DNA of 64,000 nt, taken from Pontibacterium sp049603715. Lineage in GTDB: Bacteria; Pseudomonadota; Gammaproteobacteria; Pseudomonadales; Balneatricaceae. The notes beneath the pieces are model-generated. The model was not told where the DNA came from, searched no databases, and saw only the letters and a program-made list of their open reading frames with translations. The position numbers and the translations under genes were made by a program. The stretch spans positions 1 to 64,000 of the forward strand of contig JBMYSW010000005.1 of assembly GCA_049603715.1 (NCBI GenBank), in the 5' to 3' direction. Below, piece by piece: positions 48,119 to 56,157 of this stretch; position 1 is the first letter of the stretch; each line of letters begins with the position of its first letter.

Positions 48119-49100
48119 CGGCTCGCAAACTCACCTCACCCGCATGGTACGCCTTGGTACCTAGGGCGTTTTCGATAAGCAATGCGCCTGAGTTATCAAC
48201 CCCACGACACACGCCCTGCTCCACGCGATTACCCATAAGTAACCTTACCGGCTCATCAGCAAAGCCGTTTAATGCTTGCCACTGCGCTCGCCAAGGCTCA
48301 AAGCCCGACACTTCAAAAGCCGGCAATGCCTTGGTCAAAGCATTAATCAAATCGCTGGCCAGTTGGTTTTTAGAAACCGACCCACCGTTTAACGAGCGCA
48401 AATCCGTCCACGGCTGGTCAATATCTTCGGTTACACGCGCAGATAAGCTCACATTGATACCAATACCAATGACCACCTGACATTGACCGCCGGGCTCACC
48501 ATGTACCTCTAACAAAATACCAGCGAGCTTTTTACCATCACACAAAACGTCATTAGGCCACTTGAGCACCGCCTGCTCACCGCCTTGCGCTGCAATCGCT
48601 TGATGCACGCATAAGCCCACTAACAAGCTCAGCCCATCTAGCCCCTGCATACCCTGCTCAAAACGCCAAACCATCGAAAAGTATAGACTTGTTCCAAAGG
48701 GGCTTACCCAAGTGCGACCACGACGTCCACGACCTGCGGTTTGCTGCTCAGCAACAAATACTCGACCATGAGCATTGGCCTTTTGGCAGGCTTCTAAGGC
48801 AGAGCGATTGGTGGACTCTGTGCTGAGTGCGAGATCAATACTCGAAACAGCCTTTAGCGCTTCGCTTTCTAAACCCGCCAACATCTGCTCGGCGGCCAAA
48901 AGCTCAACACCGCCGGGTAGGCGGTAACCTCGACCTTTAACGCTGTAGACTTCTAACCCTAGCGCTTCGAGTTTTTGTAGCTGTTTCCATACTGCACTGC
49001 GGCTAATCCCTAAAGACTCACCTAATGCTTGGCCGGAGTGAAACTTACCATCACTCAGCACCTGCAATAGACTACGTAAGCGTGCCGACTTATCTGTCAT
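48111..49100 (-). CDS. birA: Bifunctional biotin ligase / biotin operon repressor
   Basis: 329 residues. An N-terminal winged helix-turn-helix (about 1-65, GQALGESLGISRSAVWKQLQ) indicates the repressor form. The ligase domain has AEQQTAGRGRRGRTWVSPFG near residue 120, the biotinyl-AMP loop, and LKWPNDVLCDGKKLAGIL near 185. Overlaps folA by one base (TAATG) and coaX by 8. Confidence 0.96.
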   Translation of the reverse strand: MTDKSARLRSLLQVLSDGKFHSGQALGESLGISRSAVWKQLQKLEALGLEVYSVKGRGYRLPGGVELLAAEQMLAGLESEALKAVSSIDLALSTESTNRSALEACQKANAHGRVFVAEQQTAGRGRRGRTWVSPFGTSLYFSMVWRFEQGMQGLDGLSLLVGLCVHQAIAAQGGEQAVLKWPNDVLCDGKKLAGILLEVHGEPGGQCQVVIGIGINVSLSARVTEDIDQPWTDLRSLNGGSVSKNQLASDLINALTKALPAFEVSGFEPWRAQWQALNGFADEPVRLLMGNRVEQGVCRGVDNSGALLIENALGTKAYHAGEVSLRADA

Positions 49101-49609
49101 TAACCTGCCACCCGCTCATAAACTCGAAAGCTGTAATCGAAGCTGTCTTTTTCACCAGCGGCATGACGCTCATCACTCACAAGGTTCCAATCGGCCTCAG
49201 CTAGTTCGGGGAACCACGCATCCCCCTCAACACAGCCATGAACTTGCGTAAGGTAAACACGCGCTGCCAGTGGTAACGCAAGCTGATAGATTTGATCTCC
49301 GCCAATCACCACCGCCTCATTGGCATCGCTTTGCTCACATACCACCTGCGCACGGCTAATGGCCTCTTCTAGGCTTAAGCACACCTCAGCCCCTTCAAGG
49401 GTTAAGTCAGCTTGGCGTGTCACCACAATATTTGTACGGCCCGGTAACGGGCGACCAATCGACTCAAAGGTTTTGCGACCCATAATAATCGGCTTACCCA
49501 AGGTATTTGCCTTAAAGTACTGCAAGTCGGCAGAAATGCGCCATGGTAACTGGTTATCCACCCCAATTACGCGATTTTCGTCTTGCGCAACAATCATTGC
49601 GAGTTTCAT
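49100..49609 (-). CDS. folA: Dihydrofolate reductase
   Basis: 169 residues, chromosomal type. MIVAQDENRVIGVDNQLPWR (Met20-loop region), IIMGRKTFESIGRPLPGR near residue 42 and VVIGGDQIYQLALPLA near 103 are conserved. Regenerates tetrahydrofolate, which thyA, divergent 119 nt away, consumes. Cotranscribed with birA and coaX. Confidence 0.97.
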   Translation of the reverse strand: MKLAMIVAQDENRVIGVDNQLPWRISADLQYFKANTLGKPIIMGRKTFESIGRPLPGRTNIVVTRQADLTLEGAEVCLSLEEAISRAQVVCEQSDANEAVVIGGDQIYQLALPLAARVYLTQVHGCVEGDAWFPELAEADWNLVSDERHAAGEKDSFDYSFRVYERVAG

Positions 49610-49728
49610 CGTTAAACTACCTTATCTATTAACCGGCTCACCCCATCCATTCGCCTTGGTGTGGTTATGTGTGCGGGTCTGCTATCATAGCCTACCGTAA
49701 TGGAAACTTCAGTGATAAAGATAACCGC

Positions 49729-50586
49729 ATGAAACAGTACCTTGATCTTTGCCAGCGCATCGTCGACGAGGGCGTTTGGGTTGATAACCAACGCACAGGT
49801 AAGCGTTGCCTAACCGTCATTAACGCCGACCTAACCTACGATGTAGGCAAGGGCGAGTTTCCGCTGGTCACCACACGTAAAAGCTTTTATAAGTCGGCCA
49901 TTGCCGAAATTTTGGGATACTTGCGCGGTTACGACAACGCCGCAGACTTTCGTAAGCTGGGCACCAAAACATGGGACGCCAACGCAAACGACAACCAAGA
50001 CTGGTTGAACAATCCAGCGCGCAAAGGTGATGACGACTGTGGCTTTATTTACGGTGCGGTCGCACGTAACTTCCCAGTGGTTGGTCAGCCCGAAAAAGGC
50101 ATTGATTTGCTGCGTAACATCGTCGACGACTTAAGCAAAGGCATCGACAACCGCGGTGAGATTTTTACCTTTTACCACCCCGGCGCATTCCACCTTGGCT
50201 GCCTACGTCCTTGCATGTACAGCCATCACTTCTCACTTTTGGGCGATACACTTTACCTAAACAGTACCCAGCGTAGCTGTGATGTACCTCTTGGCCTTAA
50301 CTTTAATATGGTTCAGGTTTACGTATTATTAGCGCTAATGGCTCAAATTACCGGCCATAAAGCGGGGCAGGCCTACCATAAAATCGTCAACGCCCACATT
50401 TACGAAGACCAACTAGAGCTGATGCGCGACGTACAACTCAAGCGCAAACCTCTGCCGCTACCTACCCTCAAAATCAATCCGGACATCAAAACACTGGAAG
50501 ACATTGAGACGTGGGTAAGTTTGGACGACTTTGAAGTCGAAGGCTACGAGCATCACCCTGCCATCCAGTACCCGTTCTCGGTGTAA
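49729..50586 (+). CDS. thyA: Thymidylate synthase
   Basis: 285 residues from the ATG at 49729; the upstream extension of the frame is not conserved. Converts dUMP to dTMP with methylene-tetrahydrofolate. The catalytic loop is RPCMYSHHFS, with Met and His where E. coli has PCH and QF; this belongs to the longer ThyA subtype known from Vibrio-like bacteria. TQRSCDVPLGLNFN and AYHKIVNAHIYEDQLELM are conserved. No good ribosome binding site is seen. Confidence 0.95.
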   Translation: MKQYLDLCQRIVDEGVWVDNQRTGKRCLTVINADLTYDVGKGEFPLVTTRKSFYKSAIAEILGYLRGYDNAADFRKLGTKTWDANANDNQDWLNNPARKGDDDCGFIYGAVARNFPVVGQPEKGIDLLRNIVDDLSKGIDNRGEIFTFYHPGAFHLGCLRPCMYSHHFSLLGDTLYLNSTQRSCDVPLGLNFNMVQVYVLLALMAQITGHKAGQAYHKIVNAHIYEDQLELMRDVQLKRKPLPLPTLKINPDIKTLEDIETWVSLDDFEVEGYEHHPAIQYPFSV

Positions 50587-50617
50587 CTCACAGCCTTACT
50601 TTCGTGCTCTACAAGCA

Positions 50618-50696
50618 AAAACGCCAAGCATTTGAACTGCCCCCCAATAGTTGGACACTCCAATTACTGGGGGGCAGTTCAAATGCTTGGCGTTTT
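50618..50696. repeat. 79-nt near-perfect palindrome between thyA and lgt; terminator with IS150-like ends inside
   Basis: Arms 50618-50646 and 50668-50696 are 29-bp perfect inverted copies; the 21-nt centre also pairs partly. The outer 15 bp (AAAACGCCAAGCATT and its complement) look like a normal bidirectional terminator for the convergent thyA and lgt genes. The inner 49 bp (50633-50681) begin TGAACTGCCCCCCAATAGT and end with the inverse of TGAACTGCCCCCCAGTAAT, resembling the termini of IS3/IS150-group insertion sequences. Confidence 0.75.
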
Positions 50697-50741
50697 AGTT
50701 TAGGCAACCTTTATTTGCCTGAAGCGGCTTTAGTAGTGGCT

Positions 50742-51533
50742 TTACGATGCAACGGCTTTTCGCTGGTAAGCCAAGACCAAAAACACAAGCCCAAGCAGAA
50801 TCATAGGTAACGAGAGCACCTGCCCCATCGTCAGCCAGTCAAAGGCCAAGAAACCGAGGTGGGCATCAGGCTCACGGAAGAACTCGACAAAGCTGCGGAA
50901 CACACCATACAAGACTAAGAAGAGACCACTCACTGCCATGCGAGGGCGGGGCTTAGCCGAAAACCACCAAAGCACACAAAACATCACCAAACCTTCAAGC
51001 ACAGCCTCGTATAGCTGCGACGGATGACGCGCAAAATCGCCAGGCGCACGAGGAAAAACCACCGCCCAAGGCACATCTGCTGCACGCCCCCACAATTCGC
51101 CACCGATAAAGTTACCCACACGCCCCGCGCCCAAACCAATGGGAATAAGGGGCGCAACAAAGTCACCCATTTCAAACAAGCTCTTTTGGTGTTTTTTGCC
51201 CCATGCGTAGATCACAGCAATCACGCCGAGTAGGCCACCGTGAAAGGACATGCCGCCTTCCCAAACATAAAACAGCCACAAGGGGTGCGATAAAAAATAG
51301 TCGAAGTTATAAAAGAGCACATAGCCAAATCGACCACCCAACACCACGCCCAACGCGCCCCAAAACACAAGGTCGCTGACTTGCTCTTCCGTCCAACCAG
51401 AGCCCGGCTTTTTAGCGCGATAGATACCTAAATACCAAGCCGCACCAAAGCCAATCAAATACATCAACCCGTACCAGTGAACCTTGAGTGCACCAAAATC
51501 TAGGGCTATTGGGTTAATATCGTGAACCCACAT
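50742..51533 (-). CDS. lgt: Prolipoprotein diacylglyceryl transferase
   Basis: 263 residues, about seven membrane segments. Adds diacylglycerol to the lipobox Cys of prolipoproteins. KVHWYGLMYLIGF near residue 16, GGMSFHGGLLG near 93, the signature GRVGNFIGGELWGR near 135, and HPSQLYEAVLEG near 165 are present. Convergent with thyA. Confidence 0.97.
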   Translation of the reverse strand: MWVHDINPIALDFGALKVHWYGLMYLIGFGAAWYLGIYRAKKPGSGWTEEQVSDLVFWGALGVVLGGRFGYVLFYNFDYFLSHPLWLFYVWEGGMSFHGGLLGVIAVIYAWGKKHQKSLFEMGDFVAPLIPIGLGAGRVGNFIGGELWGRAADVPWAVVFPRAPGDFARHPSQLYEAVLEGLVMFCVLWWFSAKPRPRMAVSGLFLVLYGVFRSFVEFFREPDAHLGFLAFDWLTMGQVLSLPMILLGLVFLVLAYQRKAVAS

Positions 51534-51551
51534 AATAAAAATAACTCCTTG

Positions 51552-52352
51552 TTAAAGCAGGTTACTCAACACAAAGTAACTACCGACAATCGCTAAAAAT
51601 GCCGCAAACACACGCTTGAGCATTACTTCTGATAACTGGTGCGCCAACTTGGCTCCCACCTTAGCAAATAATGCACTGGTAAGAATAATGCCAAAAAAGG
51701 CAGGCAAATAAACAAAACCCAAGCTCCACGCCACGCCCGAAGGGTGCCCCCAGCCTTCAACCACATTGGCCAAGGCACCAAACAGCGCAATGGGTAAGCC
51801 ACAGGCCGCTGACGTTGCTACCGCTCGCTGCATCGCCACGCGACGCCAGCTCAGGTAAGGCACAGATAAGGTTCCGCCGCCAATACCAAATAACGCCGAC
51901 AGGCTACCAATCACCACACCTGCCCCGGTAAGTTCTTTACGCGAGGCCACGCCCTGATTAACAGGCGGCGTGAGCGAAAAAGCCATTTGCACTGATACAC
52001 ACAAAGCAAAAACACCAATGACCAACTGCAAATGATGCCCTTGCAGCTGCGCCGCCACCTTTACGCCGATGACCGCACCAACCAAAATGCCTAGCGCCAG
52101 CGGTTTAAACAACGGCCATTCAATCGCGCCACGTTTTTGGTGCGCCATAATCGAGCTGGTAGACGTCACCACAATGGTGGCGAGCGAGGTTGCCACCGCC
52201 ATATGGGTGGCAATTTCAGAAGGCATCCCCTGTGATGCAAACATCACCACAAGCACAGGAACAATTAACAAGCCCCCGCCAATACCAAAAAGGCCGGCCG
52301 CAACACCCGCTGCAGCGCCCAACACTAAATACGTCGCAATAAGACTCAGCAT
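51552..52352 (-). CDS. TSUP-family permease (TauE/SafE, YfcA-like)
   Basis: 266 residues with about eight membrane segments. Two related Gly-rich blocks, GLFGIGGGLLIVPVL near residue 20 and ALFGIGGGTLSVPYL near 160, are the duplicated TSUP signature. Substrate is probably a sulfur-containing anion but cannot be read. It lies 18 nt upstream of lgt in the same direction. Confidence 0.87.
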   Translation of the reverse strand: MLSLIATYLVLGAAAGVAAGLFGIGGGLLIVPVLVVMFASQGMPSEIATHMAVATSLATIVVTSTSSIMAHQKRGAIEWPLFKPLALGILVGAVIGVKVAAQLQGHHLQLVIGVFALCVSVQMAFSLTPPVNQGVASRKELTGAGVVIGSLSALFGIGGGTLSVPYLSWRRVAMQRAVATSAACGLPIALFGALANVVEGWGHPSGVAWSLGFVYLPAFFGIILTSALFAKVGAKLAHQLSEVMLKRVFAAFLAIVGSYFVLSNLL

Positions 52353-52419
52353 ATAACGTGATATTTACCAAATAAAAACAAGACGGGGATTGTACCGCGC
52401 AAGGGCAGTAAAAAGGGAA

Positions 52420-54687
52420 TTATTCAGGTACGACGGGTGCTGTGAGCTGTGCGAGACCTAAATCGGTTAGCTTTTCGTGCAGCCAAGTTTGGATTTCGTC
52501 CGCATCGTCCATGCGCATCACTTTTTCGAGCATACCTCGGGCATCTGCCTTGCGCACAGAACGAATGGTCGATTTAACCTTAGGCAGGTTAGTCGCGTTC
52601 ATCGACAATACATCGTAACCCATGGCCATTAACAGCAAAGCGCCACCGGGCTCAGCAGCTAACTCGCCACAAATAGAAACTTTCACATGCTCTTTGTGCG
52701 CTTCTTTTGCGATAAACGAAAGCGCCCTTAAAACCGCAGGGTGGTATGCCGCATATAAACCCGCCACACGTGGGTTGTTGCGGTCTACCGCCAGTAAGTA
52801 CTGGGTTAAGTCGTTGGAGCCCACCGATACAAAGTCTACCAAACGCGCCAAACGTCGTACTTGGTACACAGCAGCAGGCACCTCAATCATGACGCCAACC
52901 GGCGGCATATCAACCGAGATACCCTCTTCGCGTAGCTCATCCACCGCGCGACGAATCTGCTTAATCGCCTCTTCCACCTCGTTCACACTGGTGACCATGG
53001 GCAACATAATGCGCAAGTTATCAAAGCCTTGGTTGGCGCGCAGCATGGCTCTAACTTGCACTAAAAAAATCTCGGGGTGGTCTAAGGTGACACGAATACC
53101 ACGCCAACCCAAAAACGGGTTGTCTTCCTCGATAGGGAAGTAAGGTAAAGCTTTGTCGCCGCCGATATCTAAGGTACGCATCGTCACCGGACGAGGGTAA
53201 AACGCCTCTAGCTGACGACGATAGGTCGCAAACTGCTCCTGCTCACTCGGGAAAAAGTCCCGCACCATAAAGGGCACTTCGGTACGGTATAAGCCAATAC
53301 CCTGCGCACCTCGCTCAAGTGACCGCTTTACATCAGCCACTAGACCAGTATTCACCCACAGCGGCATGGTGTAGCCGTCGGTCGTCTCGGCAGGTAAATC
53401 TTTTAGGGTATCCAGCTCCGCCGCCATTTCGGCTTCGCCTCGCACAATTTCGGTGTAGGCGTAATGAATACGACGAGAAGGATCCACATACACACGCCCC
53501 GAGTAGCCATCGACAATTAAGCGACGGCCATCAAGGCGACGTACGGGCAAATCCACCGCACCCATAATGGCTGGGATCCCCATCGAGCGCGCCAAAATGG
53601 CTGCATGGGAGTTATTGGAGCCGTGTACCGACACTAAGCCCACCAGCTTAGGGTCCAACACTTCGGCCAACATGGAAGGAGTCAACTCATCAGCGACAAG
53701 AATCGTGTCTTCGTTGTATTCGGGCTTATCGGGTGCCACGCTTTGTAGCTCCGCCAAGATGCGACGGCCAAGATCACGAATATCCGATGCACGCTCTTGC
53801 AAGTAAGGGTCGTCTATTTTGGCAAACTGAGATACATAACCCGCCACCACATCACGTAGCGCAGCCTGCGCCCACTGCCCTTGCGATATCGCCTCAACCA
53901 CACTGCCAACAAACTCAGGGTCATCCAACATGCTGGCGTAAGCATCAAACAGCAGTGTTTCATCTTCGCGTAAACGCTTCGACAAACTCTCGGCAAGGGT
54001 TGCAATGGAGGACTTTACCGCCACCAGCGCGTCATAAAACAGCGCCACCTCGGCCGATACATCTTTAATAGCTTTATCGGGCACCTGCTCTAGGTCTGCA
54101 GGCGGCATCACCACCGCACACACACCCAAAGCAACCCCTTGCGAGCCGGGTAAGCCGTCAAAGCGGCGTTCAGCTGAAGGTCGCGGCGCGCGTTCAGTCA
54201 CCGCCCCCGATGCCTCTGCATGGGCAATGGCACTGGCCAACTGAGCCGATAAGGTCACCAAAAAGGCTTCTTCGGTTTCATCAAAACGCCGTGCTTGCGC
54301 TTGCTGCACTACCAATACGCCCAATACTTGGCGATGGTAGATCACAGGCGCACCTAAAAAGGCGTTGTACTTTTCTTCGCCGGTTTCGGCAAGGTAAGTA
54401 TAAGAAGGATGAGAGCGGGCGTTGTGTAGGTTAATAGGCTCTGCGCGCTGCCCCACATAACCAATCAGGCCTTGGTCCGATGCCAAGGTCACTTTGCCCA
54501 CAGCCTCAGGGTTGAGGCCTTTGGTCGCCCTTAGGCGGTAACGCTGCTCTTTGCGGTCAAGAAGGTAAACCGAGCACACGTCGGTTTCGAGTGCCGCCTG
54601 CGTACGACGCACAATAAGCTCCAAGACCGAATTTAAATCCGGCTCGGTGCTAACTTCTTGGACAATAGTACGCAGCGTTTCGAGCAT
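52420..54687 (-). CDS. ptsP: PEP-protein phosphotransferase of the nitrogen PTS (EI-Ntr)
   Basis: 755 residues. An N-terminal GAF domain (about 17-155) identifies the nitrogen-related form instead of sugar EI. Then the EI N-domain, the phosphohistidine loop HGSNNSHAAILARSMGIPA near residue 355, and the PEP-binding barrel with GLYRTEVPFM, MLPMVTSVNEV and SICGELAAEPGG. It passes phosphate from PEP to NPr, linking nitrogen state to many regulators. Starts 5 nt after rppH stops, so they form an operon. Confidence 0.96.
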   Translation of the reverse strand: MLETLRTIVQEVSTEPDLNSVLELIVRRTQAALETDVCSVYLLDRKEQRYRLRATKGLNPEAVGKVTLASDQGLIGYVGQRAEPINLHNARSHPSYTYLAETGEEKYNAFLGAPVIYHRQVLGVLVVQQAQARRFDETEEAFLVTLSAQLASAIAHAEASGAVTERAPRPSAERRFDGLPGSQGVALGVCAVVMPPADLEQVPDKAIKDVSAEVALFYDALVAVKSSIATLAESLSKRLREDETLLFDAYASMLDDPEFVGSVVEAISQGQWAQAALRDVVAGYVSQFAKIDDPYLQERASDIRDLGRRILAELQSVAPDKPEYNEDTILVADELTPSMLAEVLDPKLVGLVSVHGSNNSHAAILARSMGIPAIMGAVDLPVRRLDGRRLIVDGYSGRVYVDPSRRIHYAYTEIVRGEAEMAAELDTLKDLPAETTDGYTMPLWVNTGLVADVKRSLERGAQGIGLYRTEVPFMVRDFFPSEQEQFATYRRQLEAFYPRPVTMRTLDIGGDKALPYFPIEEDNPFLGWRGIRVTLDHPEIFLVQVRAMLRANQGFDNLRIMLPMVTSVNEVEEAIKQIRRAVDELREEGISVDMPPVGVMIEVPAAVYQVRRLARLVDFVSVGSNDLTQYLLAVDRNNPRVAGLYAAYHPAVLRALSFIAKEAHKEHVKVSICGELAAEPGGALLLMAMGYDVLSMNATNLPKVKSTIRSVRKADARGMLEKVMRMDDADEIQTWLHEKLTDLGLAQLTAPVVPE

Positions 54688-54692
54688 CGTTA

Positions 54693-55193
54693 TTATTTTT
54701 CTCTGGTCGCGAGTTTGAGCATACGAGACAGTTTAGGCGATAGTTCACGCAATGCCTTGCGATACACATCTTTTTTAAAGGCCACCACTTGGCTCAGTGG
54801 GTACCAATAACTCACCCAACACCAAGCATCAAACTCTGGTGAGTCCGTATGGTCAATGGTAATGGCTTCGTCTGGCGATACCAGACGCAGTAAAAACCAC
54901 TTTTGCTTTTGCCCAACACACACAGGGTGTGAGTTACGCCGAATCATTCTTTTAGGCAGACGGTATTTAAGCCAATTACGGGTGACCGCAACGATTTCTA
55001 CATCATGGGGGCGCAGTCCAACCTCTTCAGCAAGCTCTCGATACATGGCTTGCTCTGGGGACTCACCCGCCTTTATCCCACCTTGCGGAAACTGCCAGCC
55101 GCTTTGTCCTAGCCGTCTTGCCCACAAAACCTGACCCAGCGAGTTAACCAGAATGATTCCCACATTCGGTCTAAACCCATCTGAATCGATCAC
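54693..55193 (-). CDS. rppH: RNA pyrophosphohydrolase
   Basis: 166 residues, GTG start with AGGA 8 nt upstream. The Nudix box GGIKAGESPEQAMYRELAEE is complete (catalytic RELxEE). FRPNVGIILVNSLGQVLWAR and WQFPQGG precede it as in E. coli RppH. Removes pyrophosphate from mRNA 5' ends, starting RNase E decay. First gene of rppH-ptsP. Confidence 0.96.
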   Translation of the reverse strand: MIDSDGFRPNVGIILVNSLGQVLWARRLGQSGWQFPQGGIKAGESPEQAMYRELAEEVGLRPHDVEIVAVTRNWLKYRLPKRMIRRNSHPVCVGQKQKWFLLRLVSPDEAITIDHTDSPEFDAWCWVSYWYPLSQVVAFKKDVYRKALRELSPKLSRMLKLATREK

Positions 55194-55361
55194 GGTATTT
55201 ATCCTGTCATTATTTCACTTTATTGTTCCATACTTGCCTATCTTTCAGCAAATAGAAACATTTTTTCGCCCCAATGGCGTATCTATTCTGGCCGTAATTG
55301 CATTCAGCCAAGGCCAGACTTATCCTTGCGTGTAAGGCAGTCCACACCAATGGAGAACAAT

Positions 55362-56018
55362 GTGACCCTCGCAATTTTTGACTTAGATAACACCCTTCTC
55401 AACGGCGACAGCGACCACGCTTGGGGCGAGTTTATGTGCCAAAAAGGCCTCGTCGACGTAGATAGCTACCGCGAAGGTAATGACGAATTTCATCGCCAGT
55501 ACGACCAAGGCTGCATGAACATTTACGAATACCTTGAGTTTGCATTAGCTGCACTTGCCGCCCACCCAAAGGCGGAATTAGACAAGTGGCACAAGGTCTT
55601 TATGGACGAAGTCATCATCCCTATTATTTTGCCGCAAGGCGTGGAGCTGGTTAAAAAGCACCGCGATGCAGGCCATCATTTGATGATGATTACCGCGACC
55701 AACCGCTTTGTAACAGGCCCTATTGCCGAGTACCTTGGCATGGACACCCTTATCGCCACTGACGCTGAAATGAAGAACGGCGAATTCACCGGCAAAGTCG
55801 AAGGCCTACCGAGCTACCAAGATGGCAAAGTGACACGCCTACAGCAATGGGTTGAAGAAAACGGCGAAAGCTTTGAGGGCAGCTACTTTTACAGCGACTC
55901 GCAAAACGACTTACCGCTGCTCAAGCAGGTATCCTACCCTTACGCCGTTAACCCAGATGCGACTCTCACTGAGTACGCCAACGCCCACGGCTGGCCGATT
56001 TTAGACCTTCGCGACTAA
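55362..56018 (+). CDS. HAD-IB family phosphatase
   Basis: 218 residues from a GTG at 55362 that has GGAG six bases upstream; an ATG four codons earlier is possible. Motif I is FDLDNTLLNGD, motif II MITATNRFV, motif III the Lys in DGKVTRLQ, and motif IV YSDSQNDLPLL. This is the SerB-like subclass; phosphoserine or histidinol phosphate are candidate substrates, but the sequence does not decide. Divergent from rppH. Confidence 0.85.
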   Translation: MTLAIFDLDNTLLNGDSDHAWGEFMCQKGLVDVDSYREGNDEFHRQYDQGCMNIYEYLEFALAALAAHPKAELDKWHKVFMDEVIIPIILPQGVELVKKHRDAGHHLMMITATNRFVTGPIAEYLGMDTLIATDAEMKNGEFTGKVEGLPSYQDGKVTRLQQWVEENGESFEGSYFYSDSQNDLPLLKQVSYPYAVNPDATLTEYANAHGWPILDLRD

Positions 56019-56043
56019 GCAGCACAGGCAGCCTAATAACACC

Positions 56044-56080
56044 AAAACGCCCTCAACACAGACGTGCTGAGAGCGTTTTT
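56044..56080. terminator. Terminator between HAD gene and chemoreceptor gene
   Basis: AAAACGC-C-CTCA (56044-56055) pairs with TGAG-A-GCGTTTT (56068-56079) across one mismatch, which becomes U-G on the minus strand. TTTTT ends it on the plus strand and TTTTGG on the minus strand. It serves the two convergent genes. Confidence 0.75.
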
Positions 56081-56157
56081 ATTACATCACTCCCATACGG
56101 CTTACGCAGCACTACTGAGGTGACGTGGTTTAACTGCACAACTACTGAACCGCACAA

